A stretch of DNA of 64,000 bases from an uncultured Dysgonomonas sp. GTDB lineage: Bacteria > Bacteroidota > Bacteroidia > Bacteroidales > Dysgonomonadaceae. The notes beneath the pieces were generated by a model. The model made no database searches, was not told the origin of the DNA, and saw only the letters and a program-made list of their open reading frames with translations. Of this stretch, positions 36,792-45,544 are shown piece after piece. Position 1 is the stretch's first letter. Each line of letters opens with the position of its first letter. Location: the NCBI GenBank assembly GCA_945273835.1, contig CALYPL010000008.1:30982-94981 (forward strand), given 5' to 3'. The position numbers were made by a program, and so were the translations under genes.

Positions 36792-37826
36792 TTATTCTGA
36801 AATATTGACGGTAATATTGCAAGCGGATTGTATGTTGCTTAAGCTATTTAATTCTATGTTATACGTAGCTGATTTTATCAGGCTACCGCCATTTATAACA
36901 ATATTCAAGTTGTTGTCACCTGGATATAATGTGCGGTTTGGTCCATAATAACGGACTTCGATTCCATTTGATTCACCGAGTAATTGATTCGCTGAAAGAT
37001 TGAGTACAGAATCTGTTAATGTCAACATTACCGATTTTTTTACGGAGAAGGAATTACCTGCTTTCACCATGATGTTGATATCTTCACACATAAATGAGCT
37101 GATAATTTTAGAATTGTTAATTATAACTTTGTGTACAATTTCATTACCAGGAATGTAATTTAATGGAATTTTATAAGTGCCTGACTTTATGCCTGTTTTT
37201 CCGCTAATGATTATAGGTATTTGGTATATTCCGGTTGTATAAGTTTGAATATTGCCGGCATATGTTATTTCAATTCCGTCCGAACTTCCCAAAAGTTGTC
37301 CATTCTGTAATGTTAGTGCTACAGTTCCGGGTTTTAATTCTAATTTGAATGATCTTCGAACTTTAAAAGAGTTGTCTGTAGTTGATATTTGAGTCACCAT
37401 ATCATTAGCATCCTCATTAATTGTTTGAGAATAAGGATCAATGACTTCTATGGAAGTAGAACCCGTTAATTTATTATCATTTATAGGCAGCTCGTAAATT
37501 CCGGGTGTTGATGGGGCAATACCATCTATAATAGCATCTATTGTCCCAGATCCTTTAGTCAATAGTATGTTATTCAACACAATAATTCTGAACCCATATT
37601 TACTGCTGATTACTGTATTGCTTTTAAGTTCTATTTTGCCAGATTTCAATGTATAATAGATTTTTATAGGAGCTTTAACGATGGCTTGATTTGTTAAAAG
37701 ACTTATCGATACATTTTGTTTGCCTGTGTTTATATTGTCTGTATTTTGTCCAAATATATTTTGAGATGTACAGGTTAATAAAAACATAAGTTTTAAAAGA
37801 CAAAATTTTGTTCTTAGTGATTTCAT
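36792..37826 (-). CDS. Secreted repeat protein of unknown function
   Basis: This 344-residue protein has a signal peptide (KLMFLLTCTSQNIFGQ). The mature chain is built from about three beta-rich units of roughly 105 residues. The last two align clearly: LQNGQLLGSSDGIEITYAGN with LSANQLLGESNGIEVRYYGP, and IKSGTYKIPLN with IKSATYNIELN. I do not recognise the family. The pattern suggests tandem immunoglobulin-like or adhesin domains exported to the periplasm or surface. Only two Cys residues remain outside the signal peptide. It is a single gene. Confidence 0.65.
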   Translation of the reverse strand: MKSLRTKFCLLKLMFLLTCTSQNIFGQNTDNINTGKQNVSISLLTNQAIVKAPIKIYYTLKSGKIELKSNTVISSKYGFRIIVLNNILLTKGSGTIDAIIDGIAPSTPGIYELPINDNKLTGSTSIEVIDPYSQTINEDANDMVTQISTTDNSFKVRRSFKLELKPGTVALTLQNGQLLGSSDGIEITYAGNIQTYTTGIYQIPIIISGKTGIKSGTYKIPLNYIPGNEIVHKVIINNSKIISSFMCEDINIMVKAGNSFSVKKSVMLTLTDSVLNLSANQLLGESNGIEVRYYGPNRTLYPGDNNLNIVINGGSLIKSATYNIELNSLSNIQSACNITVNISE

Positions 37827-38119
37827 TTTTATTATCTTTCAATAATTATATTAAATAGTTTTTTATATACAAGAAGTAAAGATAAATAAAATATTTAAAT
37901 ATAATTAATAGAATGTATCTATAAAGTGTCTTGTGTTTTTACGTCAGAATTTTTAGGTCTTGTTTATAGTTTGTAATTTTTTTATTTTGAATATAATTGT
38001 CTAATAAATAAGGTTTTATGTGTAAAGAAAAAGCCTGTTTTTGTGTGTTGTATAAAAAATATATACAATAACTAAATCGTTAAAATAATCTTATTCAGAT
38101 GTTAAATGACTTTCAAAAT
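37827..38119. other. AT-rich intergenic, nothing recognised
   Basis: This spacer separates two minus-strand genes. I see no clear promoter box, hairpin terminator or coding frame. Confidence 0.3.
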
Positions 38120-38773
38120 TTAATAATTCTCGATAAGTATCTTATCGCAAACAATTTTGCTTAATACCTCTGTTTTATTATTATATTTTATTGTTTGGCT
38201 ACCGTCATAAGGTTCAACATTAATAACATCAATTTGGGTGCCTAATTTTAATTCACGCTTGTTAAGAAACTGGAGAAATTCTTCCGAAGCATCATCCACG
38301 GCTGAGAACGTCACAGTCTTACCAATTTCGATATTGCTTAATTTTAAATACACCTTATCAAAAATTTTACCATCATCAGAAGGTATAGGTTCGCCGTGTG
38401 GATCTATATTCGGAAAATTTAGCAATTCGTCCATTTTCTCAAAAAAAAGCGGAGACTGAATATGTTCAATTTGTTCGGCTATTGAATGTACCTGTTCCCA
38501 ACCCAATCCCATTATTTTATACAGAAAAGTTTCAGTAAGTCTGTGTTTGCGTAAAACTATTGCAGCAGCTCTCCGACCTTCATCTGTCAATTTTATAGGT
38601 TTATATTTTTCAAAATAAACAAGTCCTTTTTCAGATAGTTTTTTCATCATTCCGTTTACAGTCGGCATCTTAATATTAAGCTCCATACTTAATTCATTAA
38701 CTGATACTTCGCCCGATTCTTTCGAGAGAGTCAGAAGTCTTTTAAGATAATTCTCTTCGGCTAATGATAACAT
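38120..38773 (-). CDS. DtxR-family metal-dependent repressor
   Basis: This 217-residue regulator has an N-terminal winged helix (SVNELSMELNIKMPTVNGMMKKLSEKGL), a dimerisation/metal domain with RHRLTETFLYKIMG, EQVHSIAEQIEHI and FPNIDPHGEPIP, and a C-terminal SH3/FeoA-like domain (about 145-215). This is the DtxR/IdeR/MntR three-domain form. It is divergent from a TonB receptor whose promoter contains a near-consensus DtxR box, so it is likely an Fe(II) or Mn(II) sensor repressing metal uptake. Fe versus Mn cannot be decided from the visible ligands. Confidence 0.92.
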   Translation of the reverse strand: MLSLAEENYLKRLLTLSKESGEVSVNELSMELNIKMPTVNGMMKKLSEKGLVYFEKYKPIKLTDEGRRAAAIVLRKHRLTETFLYKIMGLGWEQVHSIAEQIEHIQSPLFFEKMDELLNFPNIDPHGEPIPSDDGKIFDKVYLKLSNIEIGKTVTFSAVDDASEEFLQFLNKRELKLGTQIDVINVEPYDGSQTIKYNNKTEVLSKIVCDKILIENY

Positions 38774-38827
38774 ATTACAAATATATGAAAAAATGGATTA
38801 TCAAATTTTTTATGTATTTATATTTTG

Positions 38828-38846
38828 TTAGGTAAGACTAACATAT
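38828..38846 (+). promoter_or_regulatory. DtxR/IdeR-type operator
   Basis: TTAGGTAAGACTAACATAT matches the DtxR/IdeR consensus TTAGGTTAGSCTAACCTAA at 15 of 19 positions. It contains the palindrome TGTTAG-N6-CTAACA (38826-38843). It lies between a TTTG (-33-like, 38824-38827) and the -7 box 38847-38854, exactly where a bound repressor would block polymerase. Confidence 0.8.
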
Positions 38847-38854
38847 TACTTTTG
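38847..38854 (+). promoter_or_regulatory. Candidate -7 box (TACTTTTG) of the metal-uptake operon
   Basis: Exact TAnnTTTG, directly abutting the DtxR box and 37 bases before the TonB-receptor ATG. Confidence 0.6.
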
Positions 38855-38891
38855 TTTGATGAATATTAATTTTTTTTAATACTAATTTTAC

Positions 38892-41159
38892 ATGATCATA
38901 AGACATATATTATTCACAATCGGACTAATTCTTATTTGCAACACAAATATATCAGCTCAGAAAGGCATTGTTAGAGGTGTTGTCACAAATGGAGATGAAG
39001 TATTGGAATATGTTTCAGTCGGTATACCTAAACTTGGAGTTGGTACAGTAACCGATAGCGTAGGACATTTCGAAATAAAGAATATTCCCGCAGGTACATA
39101 TGAACTTAACGTTACCAATGTTGGGTATCGTCGTTATAAGGAAAGTTTTAAGATTGAAGGAAAAGAAATAAAGAATTTTGAAATTAATATGATACCTGAT
39201 GATAATACGATGAATGAAGTTGTGGTTACGGGTACAATGAGAACCGTAAGCCGTATGGATAGCCCTATTCCGGTTGAGGTTGTAACCCCGCAACTATTCA
39301 GGAAAAATCCTACTCCATCTTTGTTCGAAGCCATAGGTATGGTAAATGGAGTAAAACCTCAGCTCAATTGTAATGTATGTAATACAGGTGATATTCACAT
39401 CAATGGTATGGAAGGACCCTATACTATGATTTTGATAGATGGTATGCCTATTGTCAGTTCATTATCAACAGTTTATGGCTTGAGCGGTATCCCGAATAGT
39501 TTGGTAGAAAGAATTGAAGTTGTTAAAGGACCTGCTTCGTCCTTATACGGATCAGAAGCTATGGGAGGAATTATTAATGTTATAACAAAAGATCCACAAA
39601 AAGCTCCACTTGTGAATTTCGATGCTTTTGCAACAAATTGGAGAGAATATAATATCGACGGTTCGCTGAAATTTAAATTAAATAAAGATATCACAAGCCT
39701 ATTAGGAATTAATTACTTTAATTATCAGCACCGTAAAGATCAGAACAAAGATAACTTTACCGATTTAACATTACAAAACAGAGTTTCGATTTTTAATAAA
39801 TGGAATTTTAAGCGTAAAGATAATAAGATAGCCAGTCTTGGGCTGCGCTATGTCTATGAAGACAGATGGGGTGGGGAAATGAATTGGAACAAAAAATGGC
39901 GTGGCAGTGATTCGATTTATGGAGAAAGTATTTATACCAATCGTTTTGAGGTAATCGGAGCTTATCAATTGCCCGTTAAAGAAAATATTTTTACACAATT
40001 CTCTTACAACTGGCATGATCAGAACTCTTGGTATGGAGATACACCCTATATGGCTAAGCAACATGTTTTGTTTGGACAGATGTACTGGGAAAAAAAAATA
40101 GCTCAACAACATAACCTGTTATTAGGAGCGTCGTTCCGTTATACCTATTATGACGATGGCACGCCAGCTACATCAAGTTCAGACGGAATGAAGAACAAAC
40201 CAGATAAGACACCGTTGCCCGGAATATTTATTCAGGATGAATGGGCAATAAACAATAAAAATACCTTATTAGGTGGATATCGTTATGATTATGATAAAAA
40301 TCATGGTAGCGTTCACTCACCCAGATTGGCTTATAAACTAACACTAAATCGTACAAACGTTTTGAGAGCCAGTTTTGGTACAGGGTTTCGTGTCGTTAAT
40401 ATCTTTACCGAAGACCATGCTTCTCTGACAGGTGCCAGAGAAGTGATTATCACGGAAAAACTAAAGCCCGAAAAATCATATAACGGGAATCTTAATTATG
40501 TGCTTAAAGTACCTACTGACGCTATGTTTATCGGATTCGATTTAACAGGATTCTATTCATATTTTACAAATAAGATAGTCGGTGATTTTGATAGTGATCC
40601 AAATAAAATAATATATCAAAACCTACGTGGACATGCTGTATCACAAGGAGCATCATTGAATATTGAAACAATATTTAATTTTCCGCTCAGTATTATGGCA
40701 GGTCTGACCTTTGCCGACGTATATACGGATCAGGATAACGAAGAAGGCGTAAGAAAGAAATCACAACAATTGCATGCTCCGAAATGGTCAGGAACATTTT
40801 CTGCCGATTACAAATTTCCGAAAAAGTTTACAGTCAATCTTACCGGTACTTGGAATGGACCAATGCGCCTGCCTATTTTGCCCGAAGATTATCGTCCCGA
40901 ATATTCTCCATGGTTTTGCATCGCTAATGTCCAATTAACTAAAGCATTTTCAAATGGACTTGAAATATATGGAGGAGTGAAGAATCTGTTTAATTTCGTA
41001 CCAAAAGATCCAATTATGCGTCCTTTCGATCCGTTCGATAAGCATGTTGACGATCCAATTGATAATCCCAAGGGTTATACATTTGATCCAAGTTATAATT
41101 ATTCGTCTCTGCAAGGGATACACACGTTCGTAGGAGTTCGATATAATTTATGGAAATAA
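38892..41159 (+). CDS. TonB-dependent receptor, metal-repressed
   Basis: This 755-residue outer-membrane transporter has a signal peptide to ISAQ, then a CarboxypepD_reg-like domain (about 23-105: GVVTNGDEVLEYVSVGIPKLG), a canonical plug with MNEVVVTGTMRTVSRMDSPI, ILIDGMPIV and ERIEVVKGPASSLYGSEAMGG, and a barrel ending in GVRYNLWK. The plug carries a CNVC pair (NCNVCNTGDIHING), which could bind metal. The DtxR box in its promoter and the FeoA gene 57 bases downstream suggest uptake of iron, a siderophore or another metal. Confidence 0.9.
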   Translation: MIIRHILFTIGLILICNTNISAQKGIVRGVVTNGDEVLEYVSVGIPKLGVGTVTDSVGHFEIKNIPAGTYELNVTNVGYRRYKESFKIEGKEIKNFEINMIPDDNTMNEVVVTGTMRTVSRMDSPIPVEVVTPQLFRKNPTPSLFEAIGMVNGVKPQLNCNVCNTGDIHINGMEGPYTMILIDGMPIVSSLSTVYGLSGIPNSLVERIEVVKGPASSLYGSEAMGGIINVITKDPQKAPLVNFDAFATNWREYNIDGSLKFKLNKDITSLLGINYFNYQHRKDQNKDNFTDLTLQNRVSIFNKWNFKRKDNKIASLGLRYVYEDRWGGEMNWNKKWRGSDSIYGESIYTNRFEVIGAYQLPVKENIFTQFSYNWHDQNSWYGDTPYMAKQHVLFGQMYWEKKIAQQHNLLLGASFRYTYYDDGTPATSSSDGMKNKPDKTPLPGIFIQDEWAINNKNTLLGGYRYDYDKNHGSVHSPRLAYKLTLNRTNVLRASFGTGFRVVNIFTEDHASLTGAREVIITEKLKPEKSYNGNLNYVLKVPTDAMFIGFDLTGFYSYFTNKIVGDFDSDPNKIIYQNLRGHAVSQGASLNIETIFNFPLSIMAGLTFADVYTDQDNEEGVRKKSQQLHAPKWSGTFSADYKFPKKFTVNLTGTWNGPMRLPILPEDYRPEYSPWFCIANVQLTKAFSNGLEIYGGVKNLFNFVPKDPIMRPFDPFDKHVDDPIDNPKGYTFDPSYNYSSLQGIHTFVGVRYNLWK

Positions 41160-41216
41160 TGCCCCTTAAATTCTAAACGAAATTATAGTCCTTTTTATTC
41201 AATATGCGATGATTAT

Positions 41217-41501
41217 ATGGGCAAACACATATTTAAGATGAAAGATGGCTTTGTTAAAAACAGCGATACACTTGCGGATCTAAAACTTGGCAATTCAGCT
41301 TTAATTAATGGAATAAAGCCCGAGTGCGACAGTGACGTACGACAGAGATTGTTGGACTTAGGTTTTGTAAAGGGAGCAGAAGTCAATGTCAAGAATATAA
41401 GTCCTTTGGGCGATCCGGTTGCATACTATATCCATGAAACTCTGATCGCCTTACGTAAAGAAGATGCTCTAATGGTGTGTATTGATAAACTCAATAAATG
41501 A
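41217..41501 (+). CDS. feoA: FeoA-domain protein, stand-alone
   Basis: This 94-residue SH3-like protein has the FeoA core: TLADLKLGNSALINGIKPECDSDVRQRLLDLGFVKGAEVNVKNISPLGDPVAYYI, then ETLIALRKEDALMVCI. FeoA normally assists the ferrous-iron GTPase permease FeoB, but no feoB follows; the next gene is convergent. It is probably cotranscribed with the TonB receptor under DtxR control. Alternatively it modulates a FeoB encoded elsewhere. Confidence 0.88.
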   Translation: MGKHIFKMKDGFVKNSDTLADLKLGNSALINGIKPECDSDVRQRLLDLGFVKGAEVNVKNISPLGDPVAYYIHETLIALRKEDALMVCIDKLNK

Positions 41502-41621
41502 AAGAGTTCTTATGAAGAATGCTTGTGATATTTGTGATTTATTAGACCGTTATTAGAATATTTCTACTTATTATTTTCTCTTTTTATGTTTTTTCAATTT
41601 CAAAGATTGTCTCAAATATAT

Positions 41622-42407
41622 TTAAATATTAAAGAAGCGTTTAGTATTGTTGTAAATTATTTCAGCTAAATCTTTTGTATCTTCATTCCGATAATAGGCT
41701 ATTTCATCCAGAATATGTGGCAAAAACTTTGGTTCGTTTCTGTTGCTTCGGGGCTTGTCTTCGAGATTGCGAGGCAAAAGAAATGGAGCGTCAGTTTCAA
41801 TCATTAATCTTTCTGCTGGAATAAGTTTAACTAATTCAGTGAGGTGTTTACCTCTTCGTTCGTCACATATCCAACCTGTAAGACCGATGTAACACCCTAA
41901 ATTTAAATATTCTTTCAGTTCGTTTTTATTTCCTGTAAAGCAATGTACAACCATATTTTTTATATCTGTCTTGTACTTTCTCAGTATATTGAAAAAATCA
42001 TCAAAAGCATCACGTTCGTGTAGGAACAGCGGTAAGCCGCTTTCTAATGCTAATCTGATTTGTTCTTCAAATACAAGCTTCTGTACATCACGTGGTGAGA
42101 AATCCCGATTATAATCCAAACCACATTCACCGATGGCAACCACGCAATCTTTTACCGCTAAATTGCGTAGTGTATTGATGGTGTCTTTGGTAAAATATTT
42201 TGCATCGTGCGGATGTACTCCGGCTGTGGCATATAATTTTCCTTTATATTTTTCTGAATATTTGGCTGCCTGTATACTGCTTCGTTCACTTGTGCCTGTA
42301 ATAATCAATGGGCTGACATTCTCTTGAGCGGCTTCTTGCACAACTTCTTCTCTATCATGATTGAATGAGTTGTGCATCAGATTAATTCCGATATCAATAA
42401 GTTGCAT
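41622..42407 (-). CDS. tatD: TatD family DNase
   Basis: This 261-residue metal-dependent 3'-5' DNase of TIM-barrel fold closely follows E. coli TatD: opening MQLIDIGINLMHNSF, then AGVHPHDAKY, AIGECGLDYNRDFSPRDVQ, HCFTG, GITGW-like GLTGWICDERRG and IETDAPFLLPRNL. Metal ligands (Glu, His, His, Asp) are all present. It is the last gene of a minus-strand run and is two bases after the thioesterase gene, so probably cotranscribed. Confidence 0.93.
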   Translation of the reverse strand: MQLIDIGINLMHNSFNHDREEVVQEAAQENVSPLIITGTSERSSIQAAKYSEKYKGKLYATAGVHPHDAKYFTKDTINTLRNLAVKDCVVAIGECGLDYNRDFSPRDVQKLVFEEQIRLALESGLPLFLHERDAFDDFFNILRKYKTDIKNMVVHCFTGNKNELKEYLNLGCYIGLTGWICDERRGKHLTELVKLIPAERLMIETDAPFLLPRNLEDKPRSNRNEPKFLPHILDEIAYYRNEDTKDLAEIIYNNTKRFFNI

Positions 42408-42409
42408 GA

Positions 42410-42841
42410 CTATTTATTTAAAGGTGTTTTTCGCTTCATAACCATGTTTGTCACCGATGCTGAAGCTATAAGTTTTTTTGTACTCTCTGAAATTATTTCT
42501 ACTTCCCAAACGTGGGTTGAACGTCCTTTATGGATTATATGTGCTTTACCTCTCAATGTGTCGTTCAGCTGACCGCTTGATATCATATTAATGCTTACTT
42601 GCATGCCAAGTGAATATTCCTCGTTACTGCAAAGTAGGTTAGAGCCAATGCCGGCAAGTGTATCTGTAAACGACATTAATATTCCTCCGTGCGCAACTCC
42701 CGATATTTGTATCAGGTCGGGACGTATTAGTATTCTTGCTTCAATTGATTCTGTATCTTGTGTTTCGATAAATTCTATACCTAAAGTTTCAATGAATGTA
42801 CCTTTTATTCTTTCTTTAACATTATTTGTATTGAGTTTCAT
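42410..42841 (-). CDS. PaaI-family hotdog thioesterase
   Basis: This 143-residue acyl-CoA thioesterase-like protein has the central motif VAHGGILMSFTDTLAGIGSN, the HGG.....D catalytic signature of the PaaI/4HBT hotdog fold. The ends match HIIHKGRSTHVWEVEI. Probably a cytosolic tetramer acting on a small or aromatic acyl-CoA; the substrate is unknown. It starts six bases after the kptA stop. Confidence 0.88.
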   Translation of the reverse strand: MKLNTNNVKERIKGTFIETLGIEFIETQDTESIEARILIRPDLIQISGVAHGGILMSFTDTLAGIGSNLLCSNEEYSLGMQVSINMISSGQLNDTLRGKAHIIHKGRSTHVWEVEIISESTKKLIASASVTNMVMKRKTPLNK

Positions 42842-42847
42842 GAGTCT

Positions 42848-43390
42848 TTATTTTGATATGTATTTTACATCCACATAATTTGTCAACCATACTCCGTTAT
42901 CGGACCGGTAGAAGGTTATTCCCTCGTCGAACATCTTTTTAGCCATTACAACCAATACTTCAGGCTTTCCGTGTCGTGATCCTACTTTTAATGCGGTTGC
43001 TTTATCCTTGCATAAATGCACATGTCGGCGGTTTTGCTTCATTATCCCTTTTTGGAGAATTGATTGTATAAAACGTGTCGCCGTTCCATGATATAGAAAT
43101 TCAGGAGGCTCAACAGGCTCTAAGGCAAGGTTGATATTTATTGAGTGACCTTGACTGGCTCGTATTTTATCTTTTTTTTCGCTGAAAGCATACCGTTTTT
43201 TATCGTTGGTGTCAACTATTTCTATTAAATCATCCATCGAAAAATTATAATTATGTTTTCTGCATTTTTCAATTAAATCATTTGTAATTGCCCAACCATT
43301 TTCGTCAAGTTCAATGCCAATAGTCTCCGGGCTATGCCTGAGTACAAGGCTTAAAAATTTACCAATTCGTTTTTTATCTGCTTCATTCAT
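42848..43390 (-). CDS. kptA: RNA 2'-phosphotransferase (KptA/Tpt1)
   Basis: This 180-residue enzyme removes an internal RNA 2'-phosphate using NAD+, giving ADP-ribose-1'',2''-cyclic phosphate. The conserved Arg-His-Arg-Arg tetrad is visible: LRHSP (R18, H19), RASQGHS (77-83) and RRHVHL (121-126), with YHGT at 100-103. The N-terminal domain is a winged helix. It starts one base after the AAA-M41 gene, implying tight cotranscription. Bacterial substrates are not known; with a protease and zinc-ribbon protein it may serve RNA repair or stress. Confidence 0.93.
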   Translation of the reverse strand: MNEADKKRIGKFLSLVLRHSPETIGIELDENGWAITNDLIEKCRKHNYNFSMDDLIEIVDTNDKKRYAFSEKKDKIRASQGHSININLALEPVEPPEFLYHGTATRFIQSILQKGIMKQNRRHVHLCKDKATALKVGSRHGKPEVLVVMAKKMFDEGITFYRSDNGVWLTNYVDVKYISK

Positions 43391-43391
43391 C

Positions 43392-45434
43392 CTAAAATTC
43401 CTTTTTTACTAATGCTTTTAGATGTTGGCGATAAAAGATATGATTTGCATCTTCTATTATTTCTTTCTCATCAAAATCAGCCGCGTATTTTATAACGAAT
43501 TTTTTTATTTGATCTTTATTCATCATACGATTATCGCTGAGGTAATCCGCCATTTTCAATAACAAATCTTTTTGCTTGTTTAATGTTTCTTCAGCAAGTT
43601 GTTCGGCTTTGTCTATGAGTTCTTTTGCTTCGTTGTTAATTCCTTCCCGATGATCATCAAATATTGTGATGGGTGTATTACTCATATTCTCGTTGCCGAA
43701 AAAAGCTTTTGTTTGCCCCATACCGCAAGCATAGAGAACATATATAGCCAATTGTGTGGCTTTTGACAAATCTGAGCTCGATCCCATTGTGACATTTTCT
43801 TCACCAAATATAATTTTTTCGGCTATAAGACCTCCTAAGAGTACAGCTAACCGATTGATGACTTCTTTTTTCGATACATAATTCCACTCAGGGTGTGAAA
43901 GCATGAATCCTTTGCTGTTGCTATCGGCTGTAACAGAGAATACAGACTCCGGTATGGTTTTCATCAAAATAGCTGAAAGAATTGTATGACCGCTTTCATG
44001 CACGGCAGTTATAGCCTGCATATCGTCATGTTTTTCTTGACGAAGTTTGCCTAATACTAAATCATGGCTATCGTGTATGGATTGTATAATCTTACCATCT
44101 TTCAGTAAGTCAATTTGTATACATATATGTTCTTTATCAGATTGTTCTTTATTTATGCCAAATGAGGCTGTGTCGGCAGTGAACCCTGCCAGATAAATTT
44201 CATTTAATATTTTGCCCAAGCGGGTATTGATTATTTGATGGACTGTCGTGAATAGGGGACGAGTACCTTGTGTAGGATAGACCCCTTCACTGTATATGAG
44301 TTGTTTAATTTCGCCATCGAAGATTAAATCAAGATTGTATGTACCCTTAAGTTTTCGGGCTATTTTATTCAGTTCTAAATCAATGATGCCATAAAAAGAT
44401 TTTTCATCGAACGATGGATAAATGATATGATTGTTTCCGAGACGAGCAATTTGTTCGCTTCGGAATCTGTTTAACAAAGCCTGTTTTACTTCGGTTATCG
44501 TAATCTCTTTTGACTGGTGATTAAATTCATTGGCACTCATATCGGGATTGAAATTGCGTGACATGGTATATACTTCGTCAAGATTACCCATTACGAAAAC
44601 GAGCGCCCGTGTGCAGTCGACGGTCTTAGGTTTTAATGACATCTTATACAGCCAGATGAGGTAATCCATCGTTTCGTCACCATCCATTTCGTTTAATTTG
44701 TCCCGAATCTCGTTTTTGTTCAGGTATAGATGGGCTACCATATTATATATGTTTTCTATATCATTATTTGAAACAAAAAACGGTTTCTTTTTTTCGTTCT
44801 CATCATCATCATCGTTTTCGTTATATGGGTCCATTGTTTTCATATAAATATCTTTGCCGGATGTGATTAGCCCGTTTTCGACTTCAACACCTTTTACCAA
44901 CGACATATCGAGTTTTTTTATAAACTTGTTGAACCAACTCATATTATATTCGAAATCTATGATATCGAATTTACCGCTATCAAGCAAATCCCATACTGCA
45001 CGGATTTGTGCACGGTCTACTTCTTCCTGCTCTTCGTTGATGGTTCGGGCAAGTTGAAACTCATCGAGACCAATGACAAATGGTTCTCCATTTGCATTAT
45101 CATATATATCTTTAAAAGAGTCTTGTATATCAAAGTATTGACGTGATGATTCGCCTAAATCGAAATGAAAATAATGCTCGTCGAAACCTAATAATTCGCA
45201 GAAGCGTTTTACAAGGGATGTTTTTCCAATACCTGTTAATCCCCAAAGATTGATAATGACTGGTCTATCCTGCATTTCGGGGAAGAAAAACCATGAGTTT
45301 ATAGCTTTTGCTATCTGGTCAATGACTTCATCAATGCCAATAAACTCTTTTTTTAGTTGGGTTACTGTATTTTCAAGCTGTTGTTTTTTAGTTAAAAGGT
45401 GCTTTTTATATTCTTCTGTTTTATTCTTATCCAT
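43392..45434 (-). CDS. HSP100-type AAA module fused to FtsH-type M41 peptidase
   Basis: This 680-residue soluble protein has no transmembrane helix. The AAA part has Walker A GLTGIGKT (65-72), Walker B IGLDEFQ (D124, E125), a sensor-1-like VMGNLDE (N284), LLNRFRS resembling the Clp arginine-finger region (320) and GTRPL sensor-2 (390-394), as in ClpB/ClpA rather than FtsH. An acidic insert NENDDDDENE lies at 205-214. The C-terminal half is M41: HESGH (H479, E480, H483) and SSSDLSKAT with D555, the third zinc ligand of FtsH. It is therefore an ATP-dependent zinc protease with a swapped motor. It lies 110 bases after the zinc-ribbon gene and one base before kptA. Confidence 0.85.
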   Translation of the reverse strand: MDKNKTEEYKKHLLTKKQQLENTVTQLKKEFIGIDEVIDQIAKAINSWFFFPEMQDRPVIINLWGLTGIGKTSLVKRFCELLGFDEHYFHFDLGESSRQYFDIQDSFKDIYDNANGEPFVIGLDEFQLARTINEEQEEVDRAQIRAVWDLLDSGKFDIIDFEYNMSWFNKFIKKLDMSLVKGVEVENGLITSGKDIYMKTMDPYNENDDDDENEKKKPFFVSNNDIENIYNMVAHLYLNKNEIRDKLNEMDGDETMDYLIWLYKMSLKPKTVDCTRALVFVMGNLDEVYTMSRNFNPDMSANEFNHQSKEITITEVKQALLNRFRSEQIARLGNNHIIYPSFDEKSFYGIIDLELNKIARKLKGTYNLDLIFDGEIKQLIYSEGVYPTQGTRPLFTTVHQIINTRLGKILNEIYLAGFTADTASFGINKEQSDKEHICIQIDLLKDGKIIQSIHDSHDLVLGKLRQEKHDDMQAITAVHESGHTILSAILMKTIPESVFSVTADSNSKGFMLSHPEWNYVSKKEVINRLAVLLGGLIAEKIIFGEENVTMGSSSDLSKATQLAIYVLYACGMGQTKAFFGNENMSNTPITIFDDHREGINNEAKELIDKAEQLAEETLNKQKDLLLKMADYLSDNRMMNKDQIKKFVIKYAADFDEKEIIEDANHIFYRQHLKALVKKEF

Positions 45435-45544
45435 TGTATGACTAATTTAATAACTCTTTGAAGTCGTGTAACTGTAAAGTTGTTCCGCAAGTTATCATGT
45501 TTATTCTGATTATCGAATTATTTTTTCAGGTTTTATTATCCCTG

